DNA from: Candidatus Izimoplasma sp. ZiA1
GTDB taxonomy: Bacteria > Bacillota_I > Bacilli_A > Izemoplasmatales > Izemoplasmataceae
Reading direction: 5' to 3'
NCBI GenBank assembly: GCA_002285055.1
Contig: NQYJ01000014.1
Location: 1-52,490, forward strand
DNA: 52,490 nt
Below are positions 43,432 through 52,490 of this stretch, piece by piece (positions within the stretch are counted from its first letter, which is position 1; each line of letters starts with the position of its first letter). Made by a program: the position numbers and the translations under genes. The notes under the pieces are model-generated. The model was not told the origin of the DNA. It made no database searches and worked only from the letters and a program-made list of their open reading frames with translations.

Positions 43432-44631
43432 TCAATGTTTTTCATTGTTGTTAAGGTCTTTTGGTACTCCTCGTTCAATCGTTTTTACACCATAAGCATC
43501 ATTAATAGATTGAATTAATTTAATTACTTGTTCTTCTTTAGTTACATCTTTAGGAGCATCAAAGATATTTAATTGAACTATACTTTTTTCATAAGGTTTT
43601 ATATTTGAAACACTTACTCCAAGAAGCCTTATTGGCTTCTCACTTTGGTTTTCATCAAATAAATCCTCAACGATTTGATAAATAGTAAAAAAGTTATCTG
43701 TATAATCATCTAAGGATTTTGATCTTGTGATTTGCTTAAAATCGTTATATTTAATAGTTATCGTTACTGTTCTTGCAATACTTTCAGCGTTTTGAAGACG
43801 GTTTGTAACATTTCTAGCTAGTTTATTAAAATGACTAAGTGCTTCTTGATAATCATAGATATCGGTACTAAATGTACTCATATTACCAATAGATTGACTT
43901 TTAGCGTATCTATCAGGAGTTACTACTCTTTGATCAATCCCATGACTTTTATTAATAAAGTCTTCATATGAATTGCCTAATACCAGTTTAATTTTTGATT
44001 GATCATGGTAGTTTACCATATCACCAATCGTCTCTACTCCTAGAAGTTTAAGATTTGGATATGTCTTTTTACCAATACCGTGCATTTCTTCAATAGGTAG
44101 TGGCCATAGTTTTTGCTCTACATCTCGTTTTCTTAACACTGTAATTCCTAGAGGTTTTTTCATGTCACTAGCCATTTTAGCTAAAAACATATTTGGTGCA
44201 ATACCGATAGATACTGGTAATTTATGTTCAATATTAAGTCTTTCTTGGATATCTTTTGCTAAATCAAGAGGATGGATTTCATCACATATATCAGTTACAT
44301 CAAGGTAAGCCTCATCAATCGATGCTTTTTCGATATTTTCTGTATATTCATATAAAAGTGAGAAAAAAATCTCACTATATTTAGTATATAAAGGGAAATT
44401 AACTGGTAAAAGTTTGATTTCTGGACATAGTCTTTTTGCTTCTATAGAGCTCATAGCGCTTTTAACACCATGTTTACGAGCTACATAATTCGCAGTAGTT
44501 AAAACTCCACGGTCACTCTTACCACCGATTCCAATTGGGATGTTTCTTAAACTTTCATCTTGCGCCATTTCGCAACTTGCGAAAAAAGCATTTAAATCAA
44601 TATGAAATATAATTCGGTATTTTTTTTCCAT
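43432..44631 (-). CDS. dinB: DNA polymerase IV (Y-family)
   Basis: The 399-residue protein has FHIDLNAFFASCE (metal-binding Asp), VLTTANYVARKHGVKSAM, and SIDEAYLDVTD (catalytic Asp/Glu), then HhH and little-finger regions. It ends before a beta-clamp-like QLNIFD motif near residue 373 and a short tail. Lesion bypass and mutagenesis are its known roles. GGAAAGATTTT precedes the ATG. Confidence 0.94.
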   Translation of the reverse strand: MEKKYRIIFHIDLNAFFASCEMAQDESLRNIPIGIGGKSDRGVLTTANYVARKHGVKSAMSSIEAKRLCPEIKLLPVNFPLYTKYSEIFFSLLYEYTENIEKASIDEAYLDVTDICDEIHPLDLAKDIQERLNIEHKLPVSIGIAPNMFLAKMASDMKKPLGITVLRKRDVEQKLWPLPIEEMHGIGKKTYPNLKLLGVETIGDMVNYHDQSKIKLVLGNSYEDFINKSHGIDQRVVTPDRYAKSQSIGNMSTFSTDIYDYQEALSHFNKLARNVTNRLQNAESIARTVTITIKYNDFKQITRSKSLDDYTDNFFTIYQIVEDLFDENQSEKPIRLLGVSVSNIKPYEKSIVQLNIFDAPKDVTKEEQVIKLIQSINDAYGVKTIERGVPKDLNNNEKH

Positions 44632-44714
44632 AAAATCTTTCCTTTTTTCATGTTTTATAATATAATGTGTTAGACATTAACATTATATCATATCTTTGAA
44701 TAAGAGGTGAAAAT

Positions 44715-44888
44715 ATGCCGAAAAGTAAAAAAAGAGTTAAAAAGAATCATGAGGAAGTAATTCCAGTAACTAAAAACCCATTACGTACTAAATGGGGTAA
44801 AGTTATGGTTCTTGTTTTAGCTTTAGGATTCGTTTTAGGATCTGTGGCTGGTTTAATTTATACTTTATATCTAGCGCTTCAAGCTTAA
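44715..44888 (+). CDS. 57-residue membrane protein
   Basis: The ATG at 44715 follows AAGAGGTG. The product, MPKSKKRVKKNHEEVIPVTK..., has a very basic N-terminus and one membrane helix (about residues 31-52). It sits on the plus strand in a region otherwise on the minus strand, between recN and dinB, with a terminator starting at its stop. Good ribosome site, frame and terminator make it credible; function unknown. Confidence 0.7.
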   Translation: MPKSKKRVKKNHEEVIPVTKNPLRTKWGKVMVLVLALGFVLGSVAGLIYTLYLALQA

Positions 44889-44912
44889 AAGTGGACAATT
44901 GTTCACTTTTTT
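44887..44912 (+). terminator. Intrinsic terminator of the 57-residue protein gene
   Basis: AAAGTG-G-ACAATTGT-T-CACTTT with a T-run on the plus strand, beginning inside the stop codon. Confidence 0.75.
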
Positions 44913-44922
44913 ATTTGCAAAA

Positions 44923-44948
44923 AAAAGGAATGATTTTTCATTCCTTTT
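44923..44948 (-). terminator. Terminator of the recN operon
   Basis: GGAATGA and TCATTCC with A and T runs overlap the recN stop. Confidence 0.8.
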
Positions 44949-46623
44949 AACTATTTATTAACTCTTCTGCGCTTTTTAAACTAGCATCAGTTACTTTTTC
45001 ACCACTAATCATTGAAGCTATTTCAATGATTTTTTGATCGTGTTTAAGTTCATTAATATGAGCGATAGTTCTTTCATTTTCAATTGTTTTAGATACTCGT
45101 AAATGATGATTAGAAACAGCCGCTACTTGGGGGATATGAGTAATACAGATTACTTGTGATAACTTTGATATATCCAACATTTTTTTTGCGACTTGAGAAG
45201 CTACAAAACCACTAACTCCTGTGTCTATTTCATCAAAAATAATCAATGATAATTTTTGGGATTTGATTAATAGCGCTTTTAAACCAAGCATTATTCTACT
45301 CATTTCACCACCACTAGCTGCCTTTGATAAAGGCTTAAGTGGTTCACCGATATTTGTTGAAAGCATAAAATCAATATTATCAATTCCGTTTTCAGCAAAC
45401 TGGTGATTTAAGTAATCTGATTTTGGATTATCTAAAAATTCAATTTTAAACTGTGTATTTTTAAGTTCTAAATCTTCTAATATAATAATTAGTTCATTTT
45501 CTATAAAACTAGCTATTTGTTTTCTAATGTTAGTAAGATTAATTGCGTCTTTTAAACAAGCTAGATAGCTATCTTTAACTAGTAAACGTTGATTTTCTAG
45601 GATATCATCATAATTCTCAATATTTTTTATATCATATTGAATTTCTTCATAATATAAGATGATGTCTTTAATACTCTTCTTATATTTTCTTTCAAGTGAT
45701 TCAAGAGTATTTAATCTAGTTTCTAGTTCTTCAAGTTTATAAGGGCTAAAATCTAAGTTAGAGATTTCTTTTTTTAATGAACCAACAGCATCTTCTAAAG
45801 TATAGTAACCCTCATACATTGATTTAGTAAGTTCACTAAATGAATCTGAATAATCATTTACATCTTCAATTTTTCTAATTGAGTTATAGATGTTTCCAAG
45901 AGAATCTGTGGATTCTATTAATATTGAAGCTTCATTAAGAGCTTGGAAGATTTTATCAAAGTTTCTTAGTTTTTCTAACTCTTTCTCAATTTCTTCTTTT
46001 TCATCTTCTACTAAATTATGAGATTCAATTTCATTTGCTTGAAATTTAATCAAATCAAGACGTTCATTAAGTGAATCATTGTTTTTAAGTAATCGATTAT
46101 ATTCTTTTAAGTCTTGTTTATATGTATTTAATTTATCTACATAAATAGTTTTTGCTTTATTAACTAAGTCTTCATCAAATCCATCGACAATATCTAAATA
46201 AGTTAAAGGATTGATTAAACGATGTGTATCGTGTTGAGTATGAATATCAGATAAATGTCTTGTGATTTCTTTTAACATCGATAATGTAACAACAACATTA
46301 TTAACTTTAATAGTGTTATTGTTTGATGCTGAAATTTCACGTTTTATAATCATTTCATCATTAGTATATTCAATTTCAAAACCATCTAAGATTTCAAATA
46401 TTTTCTTGTTAGATATTTTAAAGATTCCAAGGACACTTGCCTTAGCTTCTCCGGTTCTTACGACAGTAGTATTAGCGCGATCTCCAAGCAATAATCCAAT
46501 TGCATCAATCAATAAACTTTTACCTGCGCCTGTTTCACCGGTCAATGATGTCATTCCACTTTTAAAGTCAACTTCTATGTTTTCAATTATCGCAAAATTC
46601 TTAACACTAATATAACTTAGCAT
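44947..46623 (-). CDS. recN: DNA repair protein RecN
   Basis: The 558-residue SMC-like ATPase has Walker A GETGAGKS at about residue 29, two long coiled-coil stretches and a C-terminal LSKAASGGEMSRIMLGLKALL signature with LIIFDEIDTGVSG (Walker B). RecN holds DNA ends during double-strand-break repair. Last gene of the nusB-xseA-xseB-dxs-tlyA-recN operon, 12 bases after tlyA. Confidence 0.96.
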   Translation of the reverse strand: MLSYISVKNFAIIENIEVDFKSGMTSLTGETGAGKSLLIDAIGLLLGDRANTTVVRTGEAKASVLGIFKISNKKIFEILDGFEIEYTNDEMIIKREISASNNNTIKVNNVVVTLSMLKEITRHLSDIHTQHDTHRLINPLTYLDIVDGFDEDLVNKAKTIYVDKLNTYKQDLKEYNRLLKNNDSLNERLDLIKFQANEIESHNLVEDEKEEIEKELEKLRNFDKIFQALNEASILIESTDSLGNIYNSIRKIEDVNDYSDSFSELTKSMYEGYYTLEDAVGSLKKEISNLDFSPYKLEELETRLNTLESLERKYKKSIKDIILYYEEIQYDIKNIENYDDILENQRLLVKDSYLACLKDAINLTNIRKQIASFIENELIIILEDLELKNTQFKIEFLDNPKSDYLNHQFAENGIDNIDFMLSTNIGEPLKPLSKAASGGEMSRIMLGLKALLIKSQKLSLIIFDEIDTGVSGFVASQVAKKMLDISKLSQVICITHIPQVAAVSNHHLRVSKTIENERTIAHINELKHDQKIIEIASMISGEKVTDASLKSAEELINS

Positions 46624-46635
46624 AAGTACCCTCCT

Positions 46636-47409
46636 CTACAAATATAAATGAGCGTCTTCTAAAGACTGTTGGTAATTTTGATATTCTTTAACGTTTGATA
46701 TTTTTAATAAAAATTCAATATTACCAGTTCCACCTTTAAGCGGTGAATAAGTAACTTTATTTACATTTAAATCTATTTCTTTCATGTATAAATAAAACTC
46801 TTCTAATGCTTTTTTGTGAACTTTCATTGCTTTAACAACACCGTTTTTGTTTAACTCTTTTCCAACCTCATATTGTGGTTTGAAAAGTAAGATTAAAGTG
46901 ATGTTTGGAAACATTGAAAATAAGTGTTTTATTATTTTTCTACTTGAGATAAAGCTTACATCCATAACCGCAAGGTCAAATGGTTTATTTAGTAGTTCTT
47001 TATCTGTATTTAAGAAGTTTGTTTGTTCATATAAACTGATATCATGATGTCCTCTTAATGAGTCATGAAGTTGGTTATTTCCAACATCAATACATGTGAT
47101 ATTTGTAGCTCCATTTTTTAAGAGACAATCTGTAAAACCACCTGTTGAAGAACCAATATCAATAATATATTTATTTTTGACATCAATGTTAAATTCTTTT
47201 AGTGCTTTTTCAAGTTTAAGTCCACCTTTACTTACATATGGATTGTAAGTTTTATTAATCGTTATATCATCAGTTTCATTAATCTTAAAACTTGGTTTGT
47301 TGATTATTTTACCATTAACGCTTATCGCGTTGTTTTTAATTTCAATTTGGGCTTGATTTCTTGTTTCAAAATACCCTTTTTCCATTAAAAACTGATCAAG
47401 GCGAATCAT
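46636..47409 (-). CDS. tlyA: TlyA family rRNA 2'-O-methyltransferase
   Basis: The 257-residue protein joins an N-terminal S4 RNA-binding domain (about 1-60, MIRLDQFLMEKGYFETRNQAQ) to an FtsJ-type methyltransferase with IIDIGSSTGGFTDCLL and DLAVMDVSFIS. TlyA methylates ribose on 16S and 23S rRNA. Its ATG overlaps the dxs stop (ATGA). Confidence 0.94.
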   Translation of the reverse strand: MIRLDQFLMEKGYFETRNQAQIEIKNNAISVNGKIINKPSFKINETDDITINKTYNPYVSKGGLKLEKALKEFNIDVKNKYIIDIGSSTGGFTDCLLKNGATNITCIDVGNNQLHDSLRGHHDISLYEQTNFLNTDKELLNKPFDLAVMDVSFISSRKIIKHLFSMFPNITLILLFKPQYEVGKELNKNGVVKAMKVHKKALEEFYLYMKEIDLNVNKVTYSPLKGGTGNIEFLLKISNVKEYQNYQQSLEDAHLYL

Positions 47410-49265
47410 GAAAGTAACTCTCTAGTTTTTTTCATGATATCTTGAATATCCATATTTAATGATCTTAATAACTCACTTCTTGTACCTTGTTCAACAAACA
47501 TTTCTGGGATTGCCATAATATGAATGTTAGATGTTGATAAATTATTAAGTGCAGCATATTCTAATATTGAACTAGCAAACCCACCAGAAATAATTGATTC
47601 TTCATAAATTAATACTGGTTTATTAGATGTTAAAACCGCTTTTAAGACTTCTTCATCTAGTGGTTTTAAGAAACGAGCGTTAATAACATCTGCTTTTATT
47701 GAGTTTGTACGATATGTTTCTTTCACTAAATCTAAAATTGGACCAAATGAAATAAACGTTAAATCTTTACCAGTTTGTAAGTACTCCCAAGCAGTTGATT
47801 GATATGCTTCTTTTGTTATTTCATTTTCAAAATCGTAGTATGTATTTTCTCTTGGATATCTAATCACAATCGGATTTGAAGTTTGGTTAAATGCGTAATT
47901 ACAGATTTTAAATGTATCTTCTGCATCTTTACCCATTGCGATAACCATATTTGGAATATGACGCAATAAGGGAATATCATAAATCCCTTGATGAGTTTCA
48001 CCATCAGCTCCAACAATTCCTGCGCGGTCGATACCAAATACTACTGGTAGTTTTTGTCTTGCACAATCGTGGTTAATTTGATCGTAAGCTCTTTGAATAA
48101 ACGTTGAGTATATTGGTGTAAATACTTTAACACCGCTAATAGCGTAACCACTAGCCATCGTTACAGCCATTTGCTCTGCTATTCCTACATCGTTAATACG
48201 TTTTGGGTATAATTCTTTAAAATTACTTAAGCTACATCCTGGGATCATCGCGGGAATAACGATATTAAAGTTTTCATTATTTTTAGCGTAATCTTCCATG
48301 TACTTCGCAATTATAGTACTGAATGAATGCATATTTTTCTCATTATGTTTAATCATTTTACCAGTTTCAATATCAAATGGTCCTACACCATGCCATGATC
48401 CTTGTTTATCTTCTTCACTATACTTATAACCTCTACCTTTTTCAGTGACTATGTGAATTACTGAAGGTCTTTTAGCTAGCTTAGCGCTTTGAAGATATTT
48501 GAATAGTGCTTTAAAGTCATGTCCATTAATCGGCCCATAATATGTAAACCCTAAATCATCAAATAAAGTATTACTTGAAACAAAAGCTTTAATACTTCTT
48601 TCAACTTTACTAGTTAAAGGTCTTGCGAATTTTGGAGTGATTTTATCAATCCCACTTTTAATTTTTCTAACACCTTTTTTTGATTTTATAGAGTTAAAAG
48701 TATTAGCGATAACACCCGTGTTTTCGCTAATGCTCATTTCATTATCATTAACTATAATAATTGGTTGATGTTCATTATATGAACCAATAAAATTTAAAGC
48801 TTCAAAAGCCATACCACCTGAAAGTGCTCCATCACCAATAACTCCGATAACTTTACCAATTTCATCACAATATTGTTTACTAAACTCAATTCCTGCAACT
48901 GCGGCTAATGAAGTTGAACTATGTCCTGCTTCATAAACATCATGAACTGATTCGCTTCTTTTTAAGAAACCACTTAGTCCTTGATATTTTCTTAGTTTAG
49001 GAAAATCTTTAGCTCTACCTGTTAAAATTTTATGTGTGTAGCTTTGATGACCAACATCAAAGACAATTTTATCTTTTGGACTATCAAAAATATAATGTAG
49101 GGCAATTGATAATTCAACCACGCCTAAATTAGAGGATAAATGTCCTCCAGTTTTTGATATATTTTCAATCAGAAATTCTCTTATTTCCTGTGCTAGTTCT
49201 ACTAGCTCAGGTTCAGATAAACTTTTGACAAATGATGGGTCTTTTATATTTAGTAAGTCTATCAT
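47406..49265 (-). CDS. dxs: 1-deoxy-D-xylulose-5-phosphate synthase
   Basis: The 619-residue enzyme has the TPP-binding GDGALSGG...NDNEMSIS region, VGHQSYTHKILTGR and the later DRAGIVGADGETHQGIYD of the transketolase family. It makes DXP from pyruvate and glyceraldehyde-3-phosphate, the entry to the MEP pathway. Stop TGA overlaps tlyA; 14 bases after xseB. Confidence 0.96.
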   Translation of the reverse strand: MIDLLNIKDPSFVKSLSEPELVELAQEIREFLIENISKTGGHLSSNLGVVELSIALHYIFDSPKDKIVFDVGHQSYTHKILTGRAKDFPKLRKYQGLSGFLKRSESVHDVYEAGHSSTSLAAVAGIEFSKQYCDEIGKVIGVIGDGALSGGMAFEALNFIGSYNEHQPIIIVNDNEMSISENTGVIANTFNSIKSKKGVRKIKSGIDKITPKFARPLTSKVERSIKAFVSSNTLFDDLGFTYYGPINGHDFKALFKYLQSAKLAKRPSVIHIVTEKGRGYKYSEEDKQGSWHGVGPFDIETGKMIKHNEKNMHSFSTIIAKYMEDYAKNNENFNIVIPAMIPGCSLSNFKELYPKRINDVGIAEQMAVTMASGYAISGVKVFTPIYSTFIQRAYDQINHDCARQKLPVVFGIDRAGIVGADGETHQGIYDIPLLRHIPNMVIAMGKDAEDTFKICNYAFNQTSNPIVIRYPRENTYYDFENEITKEAYQSTAWEYLQTGKDLTFISFGPILDLVKETYRTNSIKADVINARFLKPLDEEVLKAVLTSNKPVLIYEESIISGGFASSILEYAALNNLSTSNIHIMAIPEMFVEQGTRSELLRSLNMDIQDIMKKTRELLS

Positions 49266-49279
49266 CTAATCACCTCTAG

Positions 49280-49486
49280 TTATTCAAAATCTTCTTCTTT
49301 GTTGTCCTTCATCATTTTTACAATTACGTTTTCCGCATTTTCTAATAATTTATGACAATAAGTCGCAAGTTCCATACCTTCGTTATATTTTGTTACTGCA
49401 TCATTTAATTCGATATTTCCATTTTCTAATTCTTTTACTAAAACTTCTAATTCACTTAATGCTTTTTCAAATGATTTTTCTGCCAT
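49280..49486 (-). CDS. xseB: Exodeoxyribonuclease VII small subunit
   Basis: The 68-residue protein has KSFEKALSELEVLVKELENG and the helix AVTKYNEGMELATYCHKLL of XseB, which assembles on the XseA coiled coil. Its ATG shares one base with the xseA stop (TAATG). Confidence 0.95.
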   Translation of the reverse strand: MAEKSFEKALSELEVLVKELENGNIELNDAVTKYNEGMELATYCHKLLENAENVIVKMMKDNKEEDFE

Positions 49487-50766
49487 TATAAATCATCCTT
49501 TCTTGTTTCTTTTATTAAAGCTTTAATTGATCCATCAGTTACATAAATATCAATTATTTCATCTTTTTTTACTTGGTTTATACTTGTGATAAATTTATTA
49601 TTTAATTTTGTTACTGAGTATCCTTTTTTCATTATACTTAAAGGATTAAGTAACTCAAGTTTGTTAATTAAGATATTAAACTCATTACTTTTAGTTGTAA
49701 TGTTTTTTAAAGTAATTGTTTCTAATTTATTAACTAAGTTATTAACTTTATCTTTGTTTTGTTTTAAAAGATTATTAGGACTTAGTAGTAATAGTTTTTC
49801 TTCGAGAAAATCAAGTTTTCTACTGGGTTTTTCTAATAATACTAGTGGATCTCTAAAAATATATGATTGTTCAACTCGTGAAACTTTTTGTCTTAAACTA
49901 TCAATTTGATTATTGATATTTTTAGTTAGTTGGCTTTTTAAGTTATTAATACTTATAAATAAGTCTTGTTGGTTAGGCACTGCAAGTTCAGCTCCACCTG
50001 ATGGTGTTGGTGCTCTTAAATCAGCAACAAAATCAGCTATTGTAAAGTCAGTTTCATGACCAACACTAGAGATAATCGGGATTTTAGATTTAAAGATACT
50101 ATAAGCTACTATTTCTTCATTAAACGGCCATAAATCTTCAATACTTCCTCCACCGCGTCCTAAAATTATTACATCAACTAAATTATCTTTATTTGCCTTA
50201 GATATTTGTTCAACAATTGAATCTTTTGCATATTCACCTTGAACTAGAGTTGGATATATAATAATTTTTGATAACGGATATCTCCTATTTACAATATTGA
50301 TTATATCTCTTACAGCTGCCCCTGTTGGACTTGTTAGAACTCCAATAGTTTTAGGAAATGCAGGTAGTTTCTGTTTATGTGATTGATCAAAAAGACCTTC
50401 ACTTGCTAGTTTCTTTTTTAGCTGTTCATAAGCTAAATAAAGATTTCCTATTCCATCTTGAGTCATCTCATTAACATAAATTTGATAACCCCCACTAGCC
50501 TCGTAAACTCCAATATATCCCTCAACTAAAACAGTCATTCCGTCTTCAACTTTAAAAGGTACTTTCTTAGATTGATTATTAAACATAATCGCACTAATCT
50601 GAGCAGCGTTGTCTTTTAAAGTAAAGTAGAAATGACCTCTTGAGTGATGTTTAAAGTTTGATACTTCTGCCTTAAGAAAAACACTTCTTAAATGAGTGTC
50701 ATTATCAAACTTATATTTTATGTATTTGGTTAACGCAGTTACTGATAAATATTTATCATTTTCCAT
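49486..50766 (-). CDS. xseA: Exodeoxyribonuclease VII large subunit
   Basis: The 426-residue protein starts with an OB fold (LSVTALTKYIKYKFDND), followed by the catalytic region with GVLTSPTGAAVRDI, ILGRGGGSIEDLWPFNEE and ISSVGHETDFTIADFVADLRAPTPS, and a long coiled-coil C-terminus. With XseB it degrades single-stranded DNA. It lies 1 base after nusB. Confidence 0.96.
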   Translation of the reverse strand: MENDKYLSVTALTKYIKYKFDNDTHLRSVFLKAEVSNFKHHSRGHFYFTLKDNAAQISAIMFNNQSKKVPFKVEDGMTVLVEGYIGVYEASGGYQIYVNEMTQDGIGNLYLAYEQLKKKLASEGLFDQSHKQKLPAFPKTIGVLTSPTGAAVRDIINIVNRRYPLSKIIIYPTLVQGEYAKDSIVEQISKANKDNLVDVIILGRGGGSIEDLWPFNEEIVAYSIFKSKIPIISSVGHETDFTIADFVADLRAPTPSGGAELAVPNQQDLFISINNLKSQLTKNINNQIDSLRQKVSRVEQSYIFRDPLVLLEKPSRKLDFLEEKLLLLSPNNLLKQNKDKVNNLVNKLETITLKNITTKSNEFNILINKLELLNPLSIMKKGYSVTKLNNKFITSINQVKKDEIIDIYVTDGSIKALIKETRKDDL

Positions 50767-50767
50767 T

Positions 50768-51184
50768 TTATCCCAACTTTTTTAAGTACTTGTCGATATT
50801 ATCTAAAACTTTATTAGTAAAACTTACCATTTTCCCATTACCTTCATCAGTATACTTTCTAGTAATGTTTAATGCTTCATTTACAACTATTTCAAAAGGA
50901 GTGTCTGTGAAATCCATTTCGTAAACAGCAAATCTAATAATCGCTCTATCCATAAATGTTAATCTTTTTAATGACCATTTTTCAAGGTTAGCTGAAATAA
51001 TCTCATCAATCTTTTCAACATTTGTGATAACTCCTGTAATTGCTTCATTAATATATTCATACTCAGTCAGTTCCACATTAAAATCTGTAGTTAAATCCAT
51101 TTGGTATAATGCTTTAACTACTTCTTCACGTTGTGACTTACGACTTAGCTTGACAACATCATTTTGTGTATTGTTATTTTCCAT
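50768..51184 (-). CDS. nusB: Transcription antitermination factor NusB
   Basis: From the ATG at 51184 (AGGAGCAATA upstream) the product has 138 residues: REEVVKALYQMD, LKRLTFMDRAIIRFAVYEM and VNEALNITRKYTDEG, the NusB helices that bind NusE (S10) and boxA RNA. An in-frame start 39 bases earlier has no ribosome site. First gene of the operon. Confidence 0.94.
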   Translation of the reverse strand: MENNNTQNDVVKLSRKSQREEVVKALYQMDLTTDFNVELTEYEYINEAITGVITNVEKIDEIISANLEKWSLKRLTFMDRAIIRFAVYEMDFTDTPFEIVVNEALNITRKYTDEGNGKMVSFTNKVLDNIDKYLKKLG

Positions 51185-51301
51185 ATTATTGCTCCTATCA
51201 TCGATACAAATAAATCTTATCATATTTTACCCTAAATATAAAGAAAAAGCTAGTTAAATAGACTCTAATATTAACTTATTTTTAATAACAATTTCCAAAA
51301 G

Positions 51302-51330
51302 AAAAACACACTTATTAAGTGTGCTTTTTA
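51302..51330. terminator. Intrinsic terminator
   Basis: CACACTT and AAGTGTG with loop ATT and A/T runs, covering the stop of the next minus-strand gene. Confidence 0.8.
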
Positions 51331-52064
51331 TTTCCCTTTAAATCCGTCTTTACCAATGAAACACTTAACAGTATAAATAATACTGATAAGGCTCTTACAT
51401 TACTATATATATACGCTGGTTGATAAAAAATAGTTGCATTACTTTTTGTAACATCATCAAACATCGAATCAAGATCAACACCTTCATAATAATCAATTCG
51501 GTTATCAACATTAACAACTGATATTTTATCAATATATGTTGTTTCTCTTAAAACATCATTATATCCAAAGATCGTTAATCCAATACTAATTCCAATTAAA
51601 TACTTAATCATATAATCAGTGTTTTTATTTACAATACTAATAATCCATTTTTGAATAAAATAAATTGAAACACTTAAGATTATAATTACTGGAATCTGGA
51701 AATAAATTAGGATTGCATAATAACGATCAACCACAAAAACAAAACTTTCAAAAATAGAAACAGTAATTAACGTTGCATAATAGATATTAACCACGACTTG
51801 TTTAGTCATTTTTCTTGGTTCATCAGATACTTTAATTAATATCATAAACAAAATAGCTGTGATTACTATTAAAATCATTAAAACAGTTATCAATAAAACA
51901 CTATCATTATACATAAAGTAAAACAAATATAACATATTAACAAAAATACTAGAGCTAACAAAACTAATGATTAGTTTATTAATTATTTTTACATCATTTT
52001 TAGTTTTAAAGAAACTAATAGTAAATAACAATAAAAACATAATTATAAGAACATAAACACTCAT
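51315..52064 (-). CDS. Multi-pass membrane protein, unknown family
   Basis: The 249-residue product has about seven hydrophobic helices, with a hydrophilic loop before the last (about residues 177-217) containing VDNRIDYYEGVDLDSMFDD. Its ATG overlaps the previous stop by one base, so both are one operon. Function unknown. Confidence 0.65.
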   Translation of the reverse strand: MSVYVLIIMFLLLFTISFFKTKNDVKIINKLIISFVSSSIFVNMLYLFYFMYNDSVLLITVLMILIVITAILFMILIKVSDEPRKMTKQVVVNIYYATLITVSIFESFVFVVDRYYAILIYFQIPVIIILSVSIYFIQKWIISIVNKNTDYMIKYLIGISIGLTIFGYNDVLRETTYIDKISVVNVDNRIDYYEGVDLDSMFDDVTKSNATIFYQPAYIYSNVRALSVLFILLSVSLVKTDLKGNKKHT

Positions 52065-52490
52065 TATTCATCACCTCTTTTTAATATATTTAAGGGTGAA
52101 CTAAAAATCATTCCTACTAACACAAAAACTATTCCTAAATACGTTCTATATATCAAATCTTGTTTAAACATATAAGTGTATGAGTTATCTAAATCCAACA
52201 ACATATTAAATTTATCATTATAATAACTAATTTTTTGATTACTAATTCTCATATGTAAATCATCATCAAAAGCTCCTAAGTATTTTCCGTTAATATCATA
52301 GACCTTTACTTGGCTCTTAAAAACATCTTGATTAATCTTGTATTCTTCAACATAAAACTTATCATTTGCGACAAGCACTTTTTGATATGATGTATTAATA
52401 ATACCTAAACTAATTGCCTTATTATAATCTCCATCTAAATAATCATCAATCTTAATTGCTTTTAATGTCATATCACTTGAAACAAGTGAA
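52064..52490 (-). CDS. Membrane-associated hypothetical protein, cut by the window edge
   Basis: The frame is open through the right edge of the window, so the real start is probably beyond it (the ATG at 52471 has no good ribosome site). At least 141 residues: a beta-rich part (KVLVANDKFYVEEYKIN, KVYDINGKYLGAFDDD) and one C-terminal membrane helix. The beta part recalls a propeller blade, but no family is certain. Confidence 0.5.
   Translation of the reverse strand, partial: SLVSSDMTLKAIKIDDYLDGDYNKAISLGIINTSYQKVLVANDKFYVEEYKINQDVFKSQVKVYDINGKYLGAFDDDLHMRISNQKISYYNDKFNMLLDLDNSYTYMFKQDLIYRTYLGIVFVLVGMIFSSPLNILKRGDE

Noticed and set aside
1..52490. CRISPR arrays, rRNA genes, insertion-sequence transposases and prophage structural genes
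   Set aside because: I saw no regularly spaced repeats, rRNA-like stretches, transposase motifs or phage head/tail genes anywhere in the window.

Overview
The window is 52.5 kb of very AT-rich DNA (roughly 70% A+T by eye). TGA is used as a stop (for example dxs, queG, trmL and the DGQHR gene end in TGA) and TGG encodes Trp, so this is standard code 11. The base composition, strong GGAGG-type ribosome sites, many short lipoproteins and membrane proteins, and a MEP-pathway (dxs, ispH) plus queG/nfo/cshB-like/dinB/recN gene content suggest a wall-less or Mollicutes-related Firmicute (Izemoplasma/Acholeplasma-like). That assignment is inference; no rRNA is present to settle it.

Left arm (1-8000): single genes, mostly on the minus strand, with intrinsic terminators. 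They include lipoproteins, a frameshifted acetyltransferase, an AraC/GyrI-type regulator, VOC, SRPBCC and zinc-ribbon proteins, a lipid-anchored barnase-like RNase with its barstar, and a membrane HD-GYP protein.

Central island (about 8.1-30.2 kb): accessory, defence-like DNA. From 8.1 to 17.6 kb there is a series of same-strand modules: a nuclease remnant with an SF1 helicase-nuclease; a treble-clef protein with a P-loop ATPase and a small ORF; a tandem HEPN pair behind a decayed Ntn-like gene; and a start-less Mrr-like nuclease. A related short DNA repeat lies at the 3' end of each module, in a cassette-like arrangement. Then come a MerR-controlled DHFR-like/UvrA-like pair (the UvrA-like gene carries a TGA nonsense codon) and a second element with an XRE regulator, a beta-class DNA methyltransferase and a DndB-like DGQHR protein, next to a tyrosine recombinase broken by two stops. 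The right end (27.5-30.2 kb) holds three copies of a 10-bp core derived from the anticodon loop of tRNA-Trp. Two outer copies carry tRNA-Trp remnants, and between them lie DUF1643, Abi-alpha (DUF4393) and small membrane-protein cargo. A second tRNA-like 3' remnant sits at 21.54 kb.

Right arm (30.2-52.5 kb): mostly conserved chromosomal genes. These are DUF2804, an autoregulated XRE/membrane pair, DUF697, DUF402, trmL, queG (preceded by an unidentified structured leader), an XRE regulator, nfo, a DEAD-box helicase, ispH, a 1362-residue repeat lipoprotein, dinB, a 57-residue membrane protein, and the recN-tlyA-dxs-xseB-xseA-nusB operon. The last lacks folD, ispA and argR, which occur among these genes in Bacillus. 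The window ends inside a membrane-protein operon.
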